Source: Jejuia sp047345485 (GTDB lineage Bacteria > Bacteroidota > Bacteroidia > Flavobacteriales > Flavobacteriaceae). From it: a stretch of DNA of 64,000 bases. The translations under genes were made by a program, and so were the position numbers. The notes under the pieces are model-generated. The model saw nothing but the letters and a program-made list of their open reading frames with translations, had not been told where the DNA came from and searched no databases. Each line of letters starts with the position of its first letter. Positions within the stretch are counted from its first letter, which is position 1. Shown here one piece after another: positions 1-7,249 of the stretch. Location of the stretch: NCBI RefSeq assembly GCF_047345485.1, contig NZ_JBLFEN010000008.1, positions 62,001-126,000 on the forward strand. Reading direction: 5' to 3'.

Positions 1-527
1 CAAACATAGAAAAAGAAATAGTTAACTTACTTCAAAATAGCGACAAAAAAGCTATTTCTCTGCTCTATGAAAATTATGCCGATGCACTTTACGGTGTAAT
101 ACGAAAGATAATTACAGATGAAGATATAGCACAAGACGTACTTCAAGAAACGTTTATAAAAATTTGGAGGTACGCTAAAAAATATGATGCCTCTAAAGCA
201 AAGTTATTTACTTGGTTGTATAGAATAGCGTATAATACAGCTATTGATAAAACTAGGTCTTTAAAAAATAAAACGGCGAAAGAAGTCCAAATCGATACAT
301 CTAGCGTATATAAAATAACCACTAATGCTTTAAATCAAGATGTTTTGGATATAAAAAAGCATTTAGGAAGTTTGGAAGAAAAATATCAAATAGTAATAAA
401 TGCATTGTTTTTTGAGGGTATGACCCAACAAGAAGCAAGTGATGAGTTAGATATCCCATTGGGAACTATTAAATCGAGATTAAAAATTGGATTGAGAGAA
501 TTGAAAAAAATCTACGATCCGCAATAA
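1..527 (+). CDS. ECF-type RNA polymerase sigma factor, 5' end outside window
   Basis: The reading frame is open from the first complete codon (position 3) to the stop at 525-527, so the N-terminus lies before the window. The visible product is about 174 residues. It contains sigma region 2 (LYENYADALYG, then EDIAQDVLQETFIKIW, the helix that contacts core polymerase and the -10 element) and region 4 (a helix-turn-helix around GMTQQEASDELDIPLGTIKSRL). A TTG at 216 lies inside region 2 and is not the start. The gene ends 8 bp before an anti-sigma factor gene, the usual pairing for ECF factors of this type. Target promoters cannot be read from the window. Confidence 0.93.
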   Translation, partial: NIEKEIVNLLQNSDKKAISLLYENYADALYGVIRKIITDEDIAQDVLQETFIKIWRYAKKYDASKAKLFTWLYRIAYNTAIDKTRSLKNKTAKEVQIDTSSVYKITTNALNQDVLDIKKHLGSLEEKYQIVINALFFEGMTQQEASDELDIPLGTIKSRLKIGLRELKKIYDPQ

Positions 528-535
528 ACCAAGTC

Positions 536-1324
536 ATGAATGAGAAAATAACTACTTTTTTAAATTCAGACCTTTTAGATAAATATCTAATGGGCACCAC
601 AACTGTTGCTGAAACGGAACATGTTGAAACCTACATATCAAAATATACAGAAGTACAGAATGCCTATAATACGTTACAAAACAATTTAGAAATTGTTGCT
701 AAAAGTAATGCTATTGAAGCTCCAAAACACATTTTAAATAATGTGCTTAATGAGTTTAATGATGCTCCGGTTATAGCATTGTCAAAACGTGCTAGGTATA
801 AAAAATGGTATAAGCTAAGTGTTGCTGCAAGTGTTGCTGCAATTACATTTGCCGCTTCTACATATTTATTTTATAATCAAAATCAAAAACTTAGTCAAGA
901 AAATCAGGTAGTTGTTGATGAAATATTTGATTTAAGAAGCGATATTGAAATGAATAATAAAAAACTAGATGCCGTTATGGAGCAGTTTAAGCGATTAAAT
1001 GATCCAGAGACCTACAAGTATATTATGAAAGGAAACGAACGTGCTAGAAACTTAAAGACTGTTGCCTATATCAATCCAAAGGAAAAAACATCTATGATTG
1101 ATGTGGTATCGCTTCCGCAATTACCAGAAGAAAAATGTTATCAAATTTGGGCAGATTTACAAGGTAGGATGGTAAGTTTAGGGATTTTAAGTGAGACAGA
1201 CAGACAACTTAAAAGAATACCTTTTACTGAAAATGCAAGAGGTCTCAATATTACTATAGAGCCTAAAGGTGGTAATACTATAGCATCTTTAGAGAATACT
1301 GTAGCAGAAATTAGCCTGCAATAA
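536..1324 (+). CDS. RskA-type anti-sigma factor (membrane)
   Basis: The 262-residue protein has an N-terminal cytoplasmic part (DLLDKYLMGTTTVAETEHVE) like the sigma-binding helices of anti-sigma-K proteins. One membrane segment follows at about residues 88-108 (LSVAASVAAITFAASTYLFY). After a short coiled coil comes a periplasmic RskA C-terminal domain with the family signature YQIWADLQGRMVSLGIL. It presumably holds the sigma factor encoded 8 bp upstream at the membrane and releases it on an envelope signal. The signal is unknown. A bidirectional terminator follows. Confidence 0.88.
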   Translation: MNEKITTFLNSDLLDKYLMGTTTVAETEHVETYISKYTEVQNAYNTLQNNLEIVAKSNAIEAPKHILNNVLNEFNDAPVIALSKRARYKKWYKLSVAASVAAITFAASTYLFYNQNQKLSQENQVVVDEIFDLRSDIEMNNKKLDAVMEQFKRLNDPETYKYIMKGNERARNLKTVAYINPKEKTSMIDVVSLPQLPEEKCYQIWADLQGRMVSLGILSETDRQLKRIPFTENARGLNITIEPKGGNTIASLENTVAEISLQ

Positions 1325-1346
1325 ATAGTTGCAAAATATTAAAATT

Positions 1347-1381
1347 AAAAAAGCCTCTTTCTAAAACAGAAGAGGCTTTTT
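1347..1381. terminator. Bidirectional rho-independent terminator
   Basis: An AAAAGCCTCTT arm and an AAGAGGCTTTT arm form an 11-bp stem with A-runs on the left and T-runs on the right. It sits between the convergent anti-sigma and aquaporin genes and can end transcription from both sides. Confidence 0.85.
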
Positions 1382-1418
1382 ACTTGCTATTAACAACTCT
1401 TATTACAGGTCATTATCA

Positions 1419-2105
1419 TTATTCCTTATTAAAAAATGCTTTATGTATTAATCCGGCAACTATTGCTCCTGCAATAGGTGCTAACCAAAACAACCATAAT
1501 TGAGCAGTAAAATCGGCTCCAGCAAAAATAGCTTGACTTGTAGATCTTGCAGGGTTTACAGATGTATTTGAAATTGGAATACTTATTAAATGTATAAGCG
1601 TTAAGGCTAAACCTATAGCTATACCAGCAAATCCTTTTGGTGCTTTTGGGTACGTACTTCCTAAAATGATTAAAAGGAAAAACATGGTAAGTACAAACTC
1701 TGCCACTAGTACAGAAACCATACTATAACCACCAGGAGACAATTCTCCGTAACCGTTTGCCGCAAAACCACCAATACCTGTAAAATCAGATTTGCCAGAT
1801 ATTATAAGATATAAAACACCGGCAGCTGCGATTGCTCCAATAAGTTGAGCAATAATGTAACCTAAAAGATGTTTACCTTCAAATTTTCCACCGGCCCACA
1901 ATCCTAAAGAAACTGCAGGATTAAAATGCGCTCCTGATACATGCCCTACAGCGTAAGCCATGGTTAATACTGTTAGACCAAAGGCAAGCGATACGCCTAA
2001 AAGACCAATACCCACTTCTGGAAAAGCAGCAGCAAAAATTGCACTACCACATCCTCCAAAAACAAGCCAAAATGTTCCAAAAAATTCAGCTAATAATTTT
2101 TTCAT
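1419..2105 (-). CDS. aqpZ: Aquaporin Z (MIP family water channel)
   Basis: This 228-residue inner-membrane channel for water (possibly other small neutral solutes) has six hydrophobic segments and the two half-helix NPA motifs: HFNPAVSLGLW near residue 62 and VNPARS near residue 184. The Arg after the second NPA is the selectivity-filter Arg. The narrow-pore signature of AqpZ fits better than GlpF, which has an Asp after the second NPA (NPARD); here it is NPARS. Length is normal for AqpZ. It is monocistronic and convergent with the anti-sigma gene. Confidence 0.93.
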   Translation of the reverse strand: MKKLLAEFFGTFWLVFGGCGSAIFAAAFPEVGIGLLGVSLAFGLTVLTMAYAVGHVSGAHFNPAVSLGLWAGGKFEGKHLLGYIIAQLIGAIAAAGVLYLIISGKSDFTGIGGFAANGYGELSPGGYSMVSVLVAEFVLTMFFLLIILGSTYPKAPKGFAGIAIGLALTLIHLISIPISNTSVNPARSTSQAIFAGADFTAQLWLFWLAPIAGAIVAGLIHKAFFNKE

Positions 2106-2231
2106 AATATATTATAGTTTTATTGGTTAGAAATGAAAATATAATTCATTAATAATGAGACACATAAAAAATTAATAAGTCACAAAAAATAATTATAGGT
2201 ATAGTTTAATAGAGGTTTTTTGTAAAACCGT

Positions 2232-2239
2232 TATCTTTG
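2232..2239 (+). promoter_or_regulatory. Bacteroidota -7 promoter element (TAnnTTTG)
   Basis: TATCTTTG matches the -7 consensus of the Bacteroidota primary sigma factor. It lies 16 bp before the ATG at 2255, giving a very short leader. I see no clear -33 element. Confidence 0.6.
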
Positions 2240-2254
2240 TGTAAAATTTTTTTA

Positions 2255-2461
2255 ATGAAACTTCTTCTTATTACTATACTACTTCTAGGACTAGGTATTG
2301 CAGGTATAGCCATTAAAATTTGGGCCAAAAAAGATGGTAAATTTGCTGGCACTTGTGCAAGCCAAAACCCTATGTTAAATAAAAATGGGGAGGCTTGTGG
2401 TTTTTGCGGAAAATCTCCTGACCAATTTGGTGATTGTGATGAACCGCAACATACCAAATAA
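2255..2461 (+). CDS. Small Cys-rich membrane protein, function unknown
   Basis: The product is 68 residues: a single hydrophobic helix (residues 1-22) followed by a soluble tail with four cysteines (TCASQ, ACGFCGK, FGDC) that could bind a metal or form disulfides. I start it at the ATG at 2255. The upstream in-frame TTG at 2237 overlaps the -7 promoter element, so the extra six residues are unlikely. The stop is 3 bp before the GT2 gene, implying co-transcription. I recognise this as a flavobacterial-type conserved small protein but know no function for it. Confidence 0.75.
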   Translation: MKLLLITILLLGLGIAGIAIKIWAKKDGKFAGTCASQNPMLNKNGEACGFCGKSPDQFGDCDEPQHTK

Positions 2462-2464
2462 TTC

Positions 2465-3580
2465 ATGCTTATTCTTGATATTATACTCTACGTATTTGCA
2501 GTAGTTGTTTTAATTCAAGTCTTTTTTTATTTATACGTCTTTGGCAAGTTTGCATTTTACAAACCAACAAATAATAACAAATCGCCTAACACTCCTGTTT
2601 CTGTTATTATTTGTGCTAAAAATGAAACTGAAAATCTAAAAGCATTTATACCTTATGTAATTAATCAAGAATATCAAAATTTTGAAATTGTATTAATTAA
2701 TGACTTTTCTAGTGATGATACTTTAGAGGTTATGGAGGAGTTTGCGCTAATTAATCAAAATATTAAAATTGTAAATGTAGAACCTGTGGAAGCGTTTTGG
2801 GGAAATAAAAAATACCCATTAACTCTTGGTATTAAAGCTGCTAAACATAATATAGTGTTATTTACTGATGCCGATTGTAAGCCTATTTCAAAATATTGGA
2901 TTAAAGAAATGATTTCAAAATTTAACTCTGAAACGTCAATTGTTTTAGGTTATGGTGCTTATACAAAAGTTAAAAACTCATTATTAAATAAACTTATTAG
3001 GTTTGAAACATTAACCGCAGCAATATCGTATTTTTCACTTGCTAATTTAGGAATGCCTTATATGGGTGTTGGTAGAAATTTAGCATATACAAAGACAAAG
3101 TTTTTTGAAGTTAATGGATTTACAAAACACATGAATATTCGCTCTGGCGATGACGACTTATTTGTAAATGCAGCTGCTACAAATAGTAATACTCAAATTA
3201 GTATAGCTAAAGAAAGCTTTACGACATCTATTGCTAAAACCTCATTAAAATCGTGGTTTGTACAAAAACGAAGACACGTTTCAACTGCAAAGCACTACAG
3301 GTTAAATCATAAAATTATTCTTGGTTTATCGTATATATCTAATTTACTATTTTGGGTGTTAGCTATATTACTTGTAATACTTTGGCACTTTCCAATGGCA
3401 ATCCTATCTTTAATTTTATTAAGAATGATATTTGTGTATTTTATATATGGAAAATCTGCAAAAAAACTTAACGAAAAAGATCTTATTATACTTTTACCTT
3501 TTCTAGAAATCTTTCTAATTGTTTCTCAATTAGCTATATTTATATCAAATATTATTTCAAAACCCAAATATTGGAAATAA
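2465..3580 (+). CDS. Membrane-bound family 2 glycosyltransferase
   Basis: The 371-residue protein has an N-terminal membrane anchor (residues 1-26) and a GT-A domain with PVSVIICAKNETENL (nucleotide-sugar site), VLINDFSSDDT, and the DxD-like metal motif TDADCKP at about residue 137. Later come GDDDLFVNAAA and QKRRHVSTAKHY, corresponding to the ED/QxxRW region of processive GT2 enzymes. Two to three C-terminal membrane helices follow (about 280-365). It probably transfers a sugar to a lipid or surface glycan from the cytoplasmic face. Its 3' end overlaps the next gene by 10 bp. The acceptor is unknown. Confidence 0.88.
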   Translation: MLILDIILYVFAVVVLIQVFFYLYVFGKFAFYKPTNNNKSPNTPVSVIICAKNETENLKAFIPYVINQEYQNFEIVLINDFSSDDTLEVMEEFALINQNIKIVNVEPVEAFWGNKKYPLTLGIKAAKHNIVLFTDADCKPISKYWIKEMISKFNSETSIVLGYGAYTKVKNSLLNKLIRFETLTAAISYFSLANLGMPYMGVGRNLAYTKTKFFEVNGFTKHMNIRSGDDDLFVNAAATNSNTQISIAKESFTTSIAKTSLKSWFVQKRRHVSTAKHYRLNHKIILGLSYISNLLFWVLAILLVILWHFPMAILSLILLRMIFVYFIYGKSAKKLNEKDLIILLPFLEIFLIVSQLAIFISNIISKPKYWK

Positions 3581-4116
3581 AGGAAGCTATCTCTCGTGCT
3601 AAAAATAATGACCAAAAGGCCTTTAATTTTTTACTGGACCGCTATTGGGATGATGTGTATGGTTTTCAACTAAAGCGTATTCAAAACGAAAACGATACTG
3701 AAGACATCACCATTCAAACATTTTCTAGAGCTTTTGATAGAATAGAAACTTTTGATGAAAACTATACTTTTAAAACATGGCTAATTACCATTTCAAAAAA
3801 CATACATATTGATATTATTAGAAAAGAAAAGAACTCTATAAAACATGCTATTTCAAAAGATGATGGTAGAGCTTTTCAAATATTAGACGAGTCTCCTACT
3901 GTAGAAGACAAGCTAATTACAGAGCAAAACTTAGCTAATTTACTTCGCGATATCAAAAAACTAAAACCGCATTACCAAAAAGTAATTAATTTAAGATACT
4001 TTCAAGAGTTAAGCTATAAAGAGATTTCTAAAGAATTAGATGAACCCATCAACAATGTAAAAGTAAAACTATTAAGGGCTAAAAAATTACTTGCAGAAGT
4101 TATTAAAAATAAATAG
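3571..4116 (+). CDS. ECF-type RNA polymerase sigma factor
   Basis: The 181-residue product has region 2 (FNFLLDRYWDDVYGFQLKRI, then ENDTEDITIQTFSRAFDRIETF) and region 4 (HYQKVINLRYFQELSYKEISKELDEPINNVKVKLLRAKKLL). The start is a TTG at 3571 that overlaps the end of the GT2 gene. No in-frame ATG lies close upstream, so the TTG and overlap suggest translational coupling. No recognisable anti-sigma gene is next to it. The adjacent 297-residue membrane protein is the only candidate partner by position. Confidence 0.88.
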   Translation: MEIKEAISRAKNNDQKAFNFLLDRYWDDVYGFQLKRIQNENDTEDITIQTFSRAFDRIETFDENYTFKTWLITISKNIHIDIIRKEKNSIKHAISKDDGRAFQILDESPTVEDKLITEQNLANLLRDIKKLKPHYQKVINLRYFQELSYKEISKELDEPINNVKVKLLRAKKLLAEVIKNK

Positions 4117-4118
4117 CC

Positions 4119-5012
4119 ATGGATAATTCATCACTAAATTATTATAAAGAATCTGGAGTAGCACAACCAATTAATATTGGGCTTACTTTGGCATGTGCTT
4201 TCGCTACACTATTGTGCATTAGTTATTTTTACAGTTTAATTATAAATTTTATTCCTATTGTTTATTTAAACTTTCTCATCGTTATTCTATATGGTTATAT
4301 AGTTTCTTATACAAGTAGAATATTTAATACAATTTTTAAAATTAGAAATCGTAATACATCAATTACCATTACATGTATTATAGCTGTTTTTGCTGTGTAT
4401 TTTCAATGGGTAAGTTATTTATATATTATTTCGATGGAAGATTTTAATCCATCCTTGATTTTTAAAGAATTTGGTTATTTTTTTAATATTTTTTTTAGAC
4501 CAGATTTGGTTGTTTTAGAAATGATAGAGATAAATAAAATTGGGCTTTGGTCTTTATATGGCGTATCTTATATTAATGGGTTACCACTTTGGTTGGTATG
4601 GTTTGCCGAGGCAGCAATAATAATATATGTTGCTATCAAAAGTTTTTCAAGTTTTGAAATTATTCCGTTTTCAGAAAAAGATAACACATGGTTTAAAAAA
4701 GAGTTTATAGATTTTGATTTTGAACGTATTACATTTAAAAATAAATTTTTAGAAGCGTTTATATTACATCCATCTAAAGCTATATTAGATTTACACAGAG
4801 GCGATGGCCTTAGGCACTCAAAAATTAGTATTTTTAGTTCAGAAACAGAAAGCAAGAGCATTATTACTATAGATAATATTATCATTACTAAAAGTGGTAA
4901 AGGAAGTAAAGATGTGTCATCAGTACTCAAACATTGCTACATTGATAATATACATCTAAGTAAATTAAGAGCACAATTTAGGACAAAAAAAGCATCAATC
5001 TTTGATTACTAA
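4119..5012 (+). CDS. Multi-pass membrane protein, function unknown
   Basis: I do not recognise this 297-residue protein. Hydrophobic segments lie at about 21-42, 45-64, 82-105 and 160-180. The rest, about residues 195-297, is a soluble C-terminal domain rich in short hydrophobic strands (ISIFSSETESKSIITIDNIIITKSG) and probably cytoplasmic. It begins 2 bp after the sigma gene and overlaps the Nramp-like gene by 11 bp, so it belongs to the same transcript. It might sense a membrane signal for the sigma factor or assist the transporter. Both are guesses from position. Confidence 0.65.
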   Translation: MDNSSLNYYKESGVAQPINIGLTLACAFATLLCISYFYSLIINFIPIVYLNFLIVILYGYIVSYTSRIFNTIFKIRNRNTSITITCIIAVFAVYFQWVSYLYIISMEDFNPSLIFKEFGYFFNIFFRPDLVVLEMIEINKIGLWSLYGVSYINGLPLWLVWFAEAAIIIYVAIKSFSSFEIIPFSEKDNTWFKKEFIDFDFERITFKNKFLEAFILHPSKAILDLHRGDGLRHSKISIFSSETESKSIITIDNIIITKSGKGSKDVSSVLKHCYIDNIHLSKLRAQFRTKKASIFDY

Positions 5013-6249
5013 ATTAAAAAATCTTGGACCAGGGTTATTATTTGCAGGTGCGGCAATTGGTGTATCTCATTTAGTACAATCTACAAGAGCAGGTGCCGAT
5101 TTTGGCTTAGGCCTAATTTGGGCACTAATTTTAGTAACACTTTTTAAATATCCGTTTTTTCAATATGGCCCTCGCTATGCAGCTGCCACCGGAGAGAGCC
5201 TTTTACATGGTTATAAAAAACTAGGAAGAGGAACACTTATAGCTTATTATATATTAACACTAGGCACCATGTTTGTAATACAAATGGCTGTTACTATCGT
5301 TACAGCTGGTATAGCGTCTTCTCTCTTTTATAAATTTAAAACAATCACAATAGGCGTATTATCTATAGATAGTGTACAGTTATGGTCTATAATTATTTTA
5401 TGTATTTGTGTATTATTACTATTACTTGGAAAGTATAAGTTACTAGATAATCTTATAAAAATCATTATTGTTACGCTAACTATAAGTACAATTGTAGCAG
5501 TATTTATGGCTTTAATAAATAATAAAATACCATTAACAATAGTACAGGTTTTACCAAAAAATAGTTTAGAAATTTCCTTCTTAATAGCATTTATGGGTTG
5601 GATGCCTGGTCCTTTAGATATTTCAGTGTGGCACTCATTATGGACTTTAGAGAAACAAAATACTCAAAATAATTTTTCAACAAAACGGGCGATTTTTGAC
5701 TTTAACATAGGCTACATCGGTACTATTATTTTAGGTGTTTGCTTTGTGCTTTTAGGTGCATTAGTAATGTTTAATAGCGGTGAAACTTTTAGCAAATCAG
5801 CAAGTGTTTTTGCAGGCCAGTTAATACACATGTATACAACTAGTTTAGGTAATTGGGCATACATTATTATTGGTATTGCTGCTTTTACAACTATGTTTAG
5901 CACTACCTTAACAACACTAGATGCTTCACCAAGAGCTATGAACAAAACCACAGAATTACTTTTAAATAAAAATTACAAATACGGTTATATATTCTGGATT
6001 ATTTTGCTTTGCTTAGGAACCGTATATATATTTTTATTTTTAGGATCAGAAATGGGCTTACTCATTAAAATTGCTACTATCCTATCTTTTATAACTGCTC
6101 CTTTTTATGCTATTATTAATTACATACTTATTTCTGGAAAACATACACCAAAAATATGGAGACCGTCTAAAATACTTCATATTTTAAGTAAGTTAGGAAT
6201 CTTGTTTTTGCTAGGGTTTAGTATTTGGTATCTTACCACCCTCTATTAG
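5002..6249 (+). CDS. Nramp-superfamily transporter with altered metal-site motifs
   Basis: This 415-residue protein has about 11 membrane helices. TM1 aligns without gaps to bacterial Nramp/MntH (LGPGLLFAGAA...RAGADFGLGLIW), but the metal-binding DPGN of the family reads GVSH (residues 20-23). TM6 has WMPGPLDISVWHSLW where classic members have MPH. The fold is clearly Nramp but two key ligands (Asp, Asn) are missing, so Mn/Fe transport should not be assumed. The start is TTG, overlapping the previous gene by 11 bp. It is the last gene of the run, because lipA has its own promoter. Confidence 0.82.
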   Translation: MITKLKNLGPGLLFAGAAIGVSHLVQSTRAGADFGLGLIWALILVTLFKYPFFQYGPRYAAATGESLLHGYKKLGRGTLIAYYILTLGTMFVIQMAVTIVTAGIASSLFYKFKTITIGVLSIDSVQLWSIIILCICVLLLLLGKYKLLDNLIKIIIVTLTISTIVAVFMALINNKIPLTIVQVLPKNSLEISFLIAFMGWMPGPLDISVWHSLWTLEKQNTQNNFSTKRAIFDFNIGYIGTIILGVCFVLLGALVMFNSGETFSKSASVFAGQLIHMYTTSLGNWAYIIIGIAAFTTMFSTTLTTLDASPRAMNKTTELLLNKNYKYGYIFWIILLCLGTVYIFLFLGSEMGLLIKIATILSFITAPFYAIINYILISGKHTPKIWRPSKILHILSKLGILFLLGFSIWYLTTLY

Positions 6250-6269
6250 CCCTTTTATAGAATACTTTG

Positions 6270-6277
6270 TATCTTTG
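6270..6277 (+). promoter_or_regulatory. -7 promoter element for lipA
   Basis: TATCTTTG matches TAnnTTTG and lies 16 bp before the lipA ATG, the same distance as in the promoter at 2232. Confidence 0.6.
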
Positions 6278-6293
6278 CAATTCATTTTTTGCT

Positions 6294-7172
6294 ATGGAAA
6301 AAGATACAATTTCTAACATATTACCAGAACGACAAGCAAAACCTAAATGGTTACGTGTTAAGTTACCAACTGGAAAAAAATACACAGAATTAAGAGGTTT
6401 AGTTGATAAATACAAACTTAATACTATTTGCACCTCTGGAAGCTGCCCTAATATGGGAGAATGCTGGGGAGAAGGTACTGCTACATTTATGATTTTAGGA
6501 AATATCTGCACCCGCTCATGTGGGTTTTGTGGTGTAAAAACTGGCAGACCAGAAACCGTAGATTGGGACGAACCTGAAAAAGTAGCACGCTCTATAAAAA
6601 TTATGGGTATTAAACACGCAGTTTTAACTAGTGTAGATAGAGATGATTTAAAAGACATGGGAAGTATTATGTGGGCAGAAACGGTTAATGCCGTGAGAAG
6701 AATGAACCCTAACACTACTTTAGAAACACTTATTCCAGATTTTCAAGGTATTGAAAAACATATCGATAGAATAATCAGTGTAGCGCCAGAAGTTGTGTCT
6801 CATAATATTGAAACCGTAAGAAGGTTGACACGTGAAGTTCGTATTCAAGCTAAATACGATAAAAGTATGGGAGTTTTAAAATACTTAAAACAGCAAGGAC
6901 AAAGACGAACTAAGTCTGGAATAATGTTAGGTTTAGGTGAAGCCAGAGAGGAAGTTATAGAGACGCTACATGATTTAAGAGCTAATGATGTTGATGTGGT
7001 AACAATTGGCCAATACCTACAACCAAGTAAAAAACACTTACCTGTTAAGCGTTTTATAAATCCAGATGAATTTGATGAATACAAACAAATAGGTTTAGAT
7101 TTAGGATTTAGGCATGTTGAAAGTAGTGCACTTGTTCGGTCATCTTACAAAGCTCAAAAGCATATCAATTAA
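6294..7172 (+). CDS. lipA: Lipoyl synthase
   Basis: This radical-SAM enzyme inserts two sulfurs into protein-bound octanoyl groups to make lipoate for pyruvate and 2-oxoglutarate dehydrogenases and the glycine cleavage system. The 292-residue product shows both iron-sulfur clusters: the auxiliary CTSGSCPNMGEC motif and the radical-SAM CTRSCGFC motif (CxxxCxxC). The C-terminal RSSYKA carries the conserved RSS. I start at the ATG at 6294; the upstream in-frame codon at 6267 overlaps the promoter. Length is normal. It is cytosolic and probably monocistronic. Confidence 0.97.
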   Translation: MEKDTISNILPERQAKPKWLRVKLPTGKKYTELRGLVDKYKLNTICTSGSCPNMGECWGEGTATFMILGNICTRSCGFCGVKTGRPETVDWDEPEKVARSIKIMGIKHAVLTSVDRDDLKDMGSIMWAETVNAVRRMNPNTTLETLIPDFQGIEKHIDRIISVAPEVVSHNIETVRRLTREVRIQAKYDKSMGVLKYLKQQGQRRTKSGIMLGLGEAREEVIETLHDLRANDVDVVTIGQYLQPSKKHLPVKRFINPDEFDEYKQIGLDLGFRHVESSALVRSSYKAQKHIN

Positions 7173-7222
7173 TTAAATATGCAATTTATCGATAAAAATA
7201 TGTATTTTGTCGAATAAATAAT

Positions 7223-7230
7223 TATATTTG
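7223..7230 (+). promoter_or_regulatory. -7 promoter element for the hybrid histidine kinase
   Basis: TATATTTG matches TAnnTTTG and lies 19 bp before the kinase ATG at 7250. Confidence 0.55.
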
Positions 7231-7249
7231 TCTAGCTATTTAACTTAAA

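Noticed and set aside
2206..2466. 86-codon minus-strand open frame
   Set aside because: It is antisense to the small Cys-rich membrane protein gene, which has a promoter and sensible protein features.
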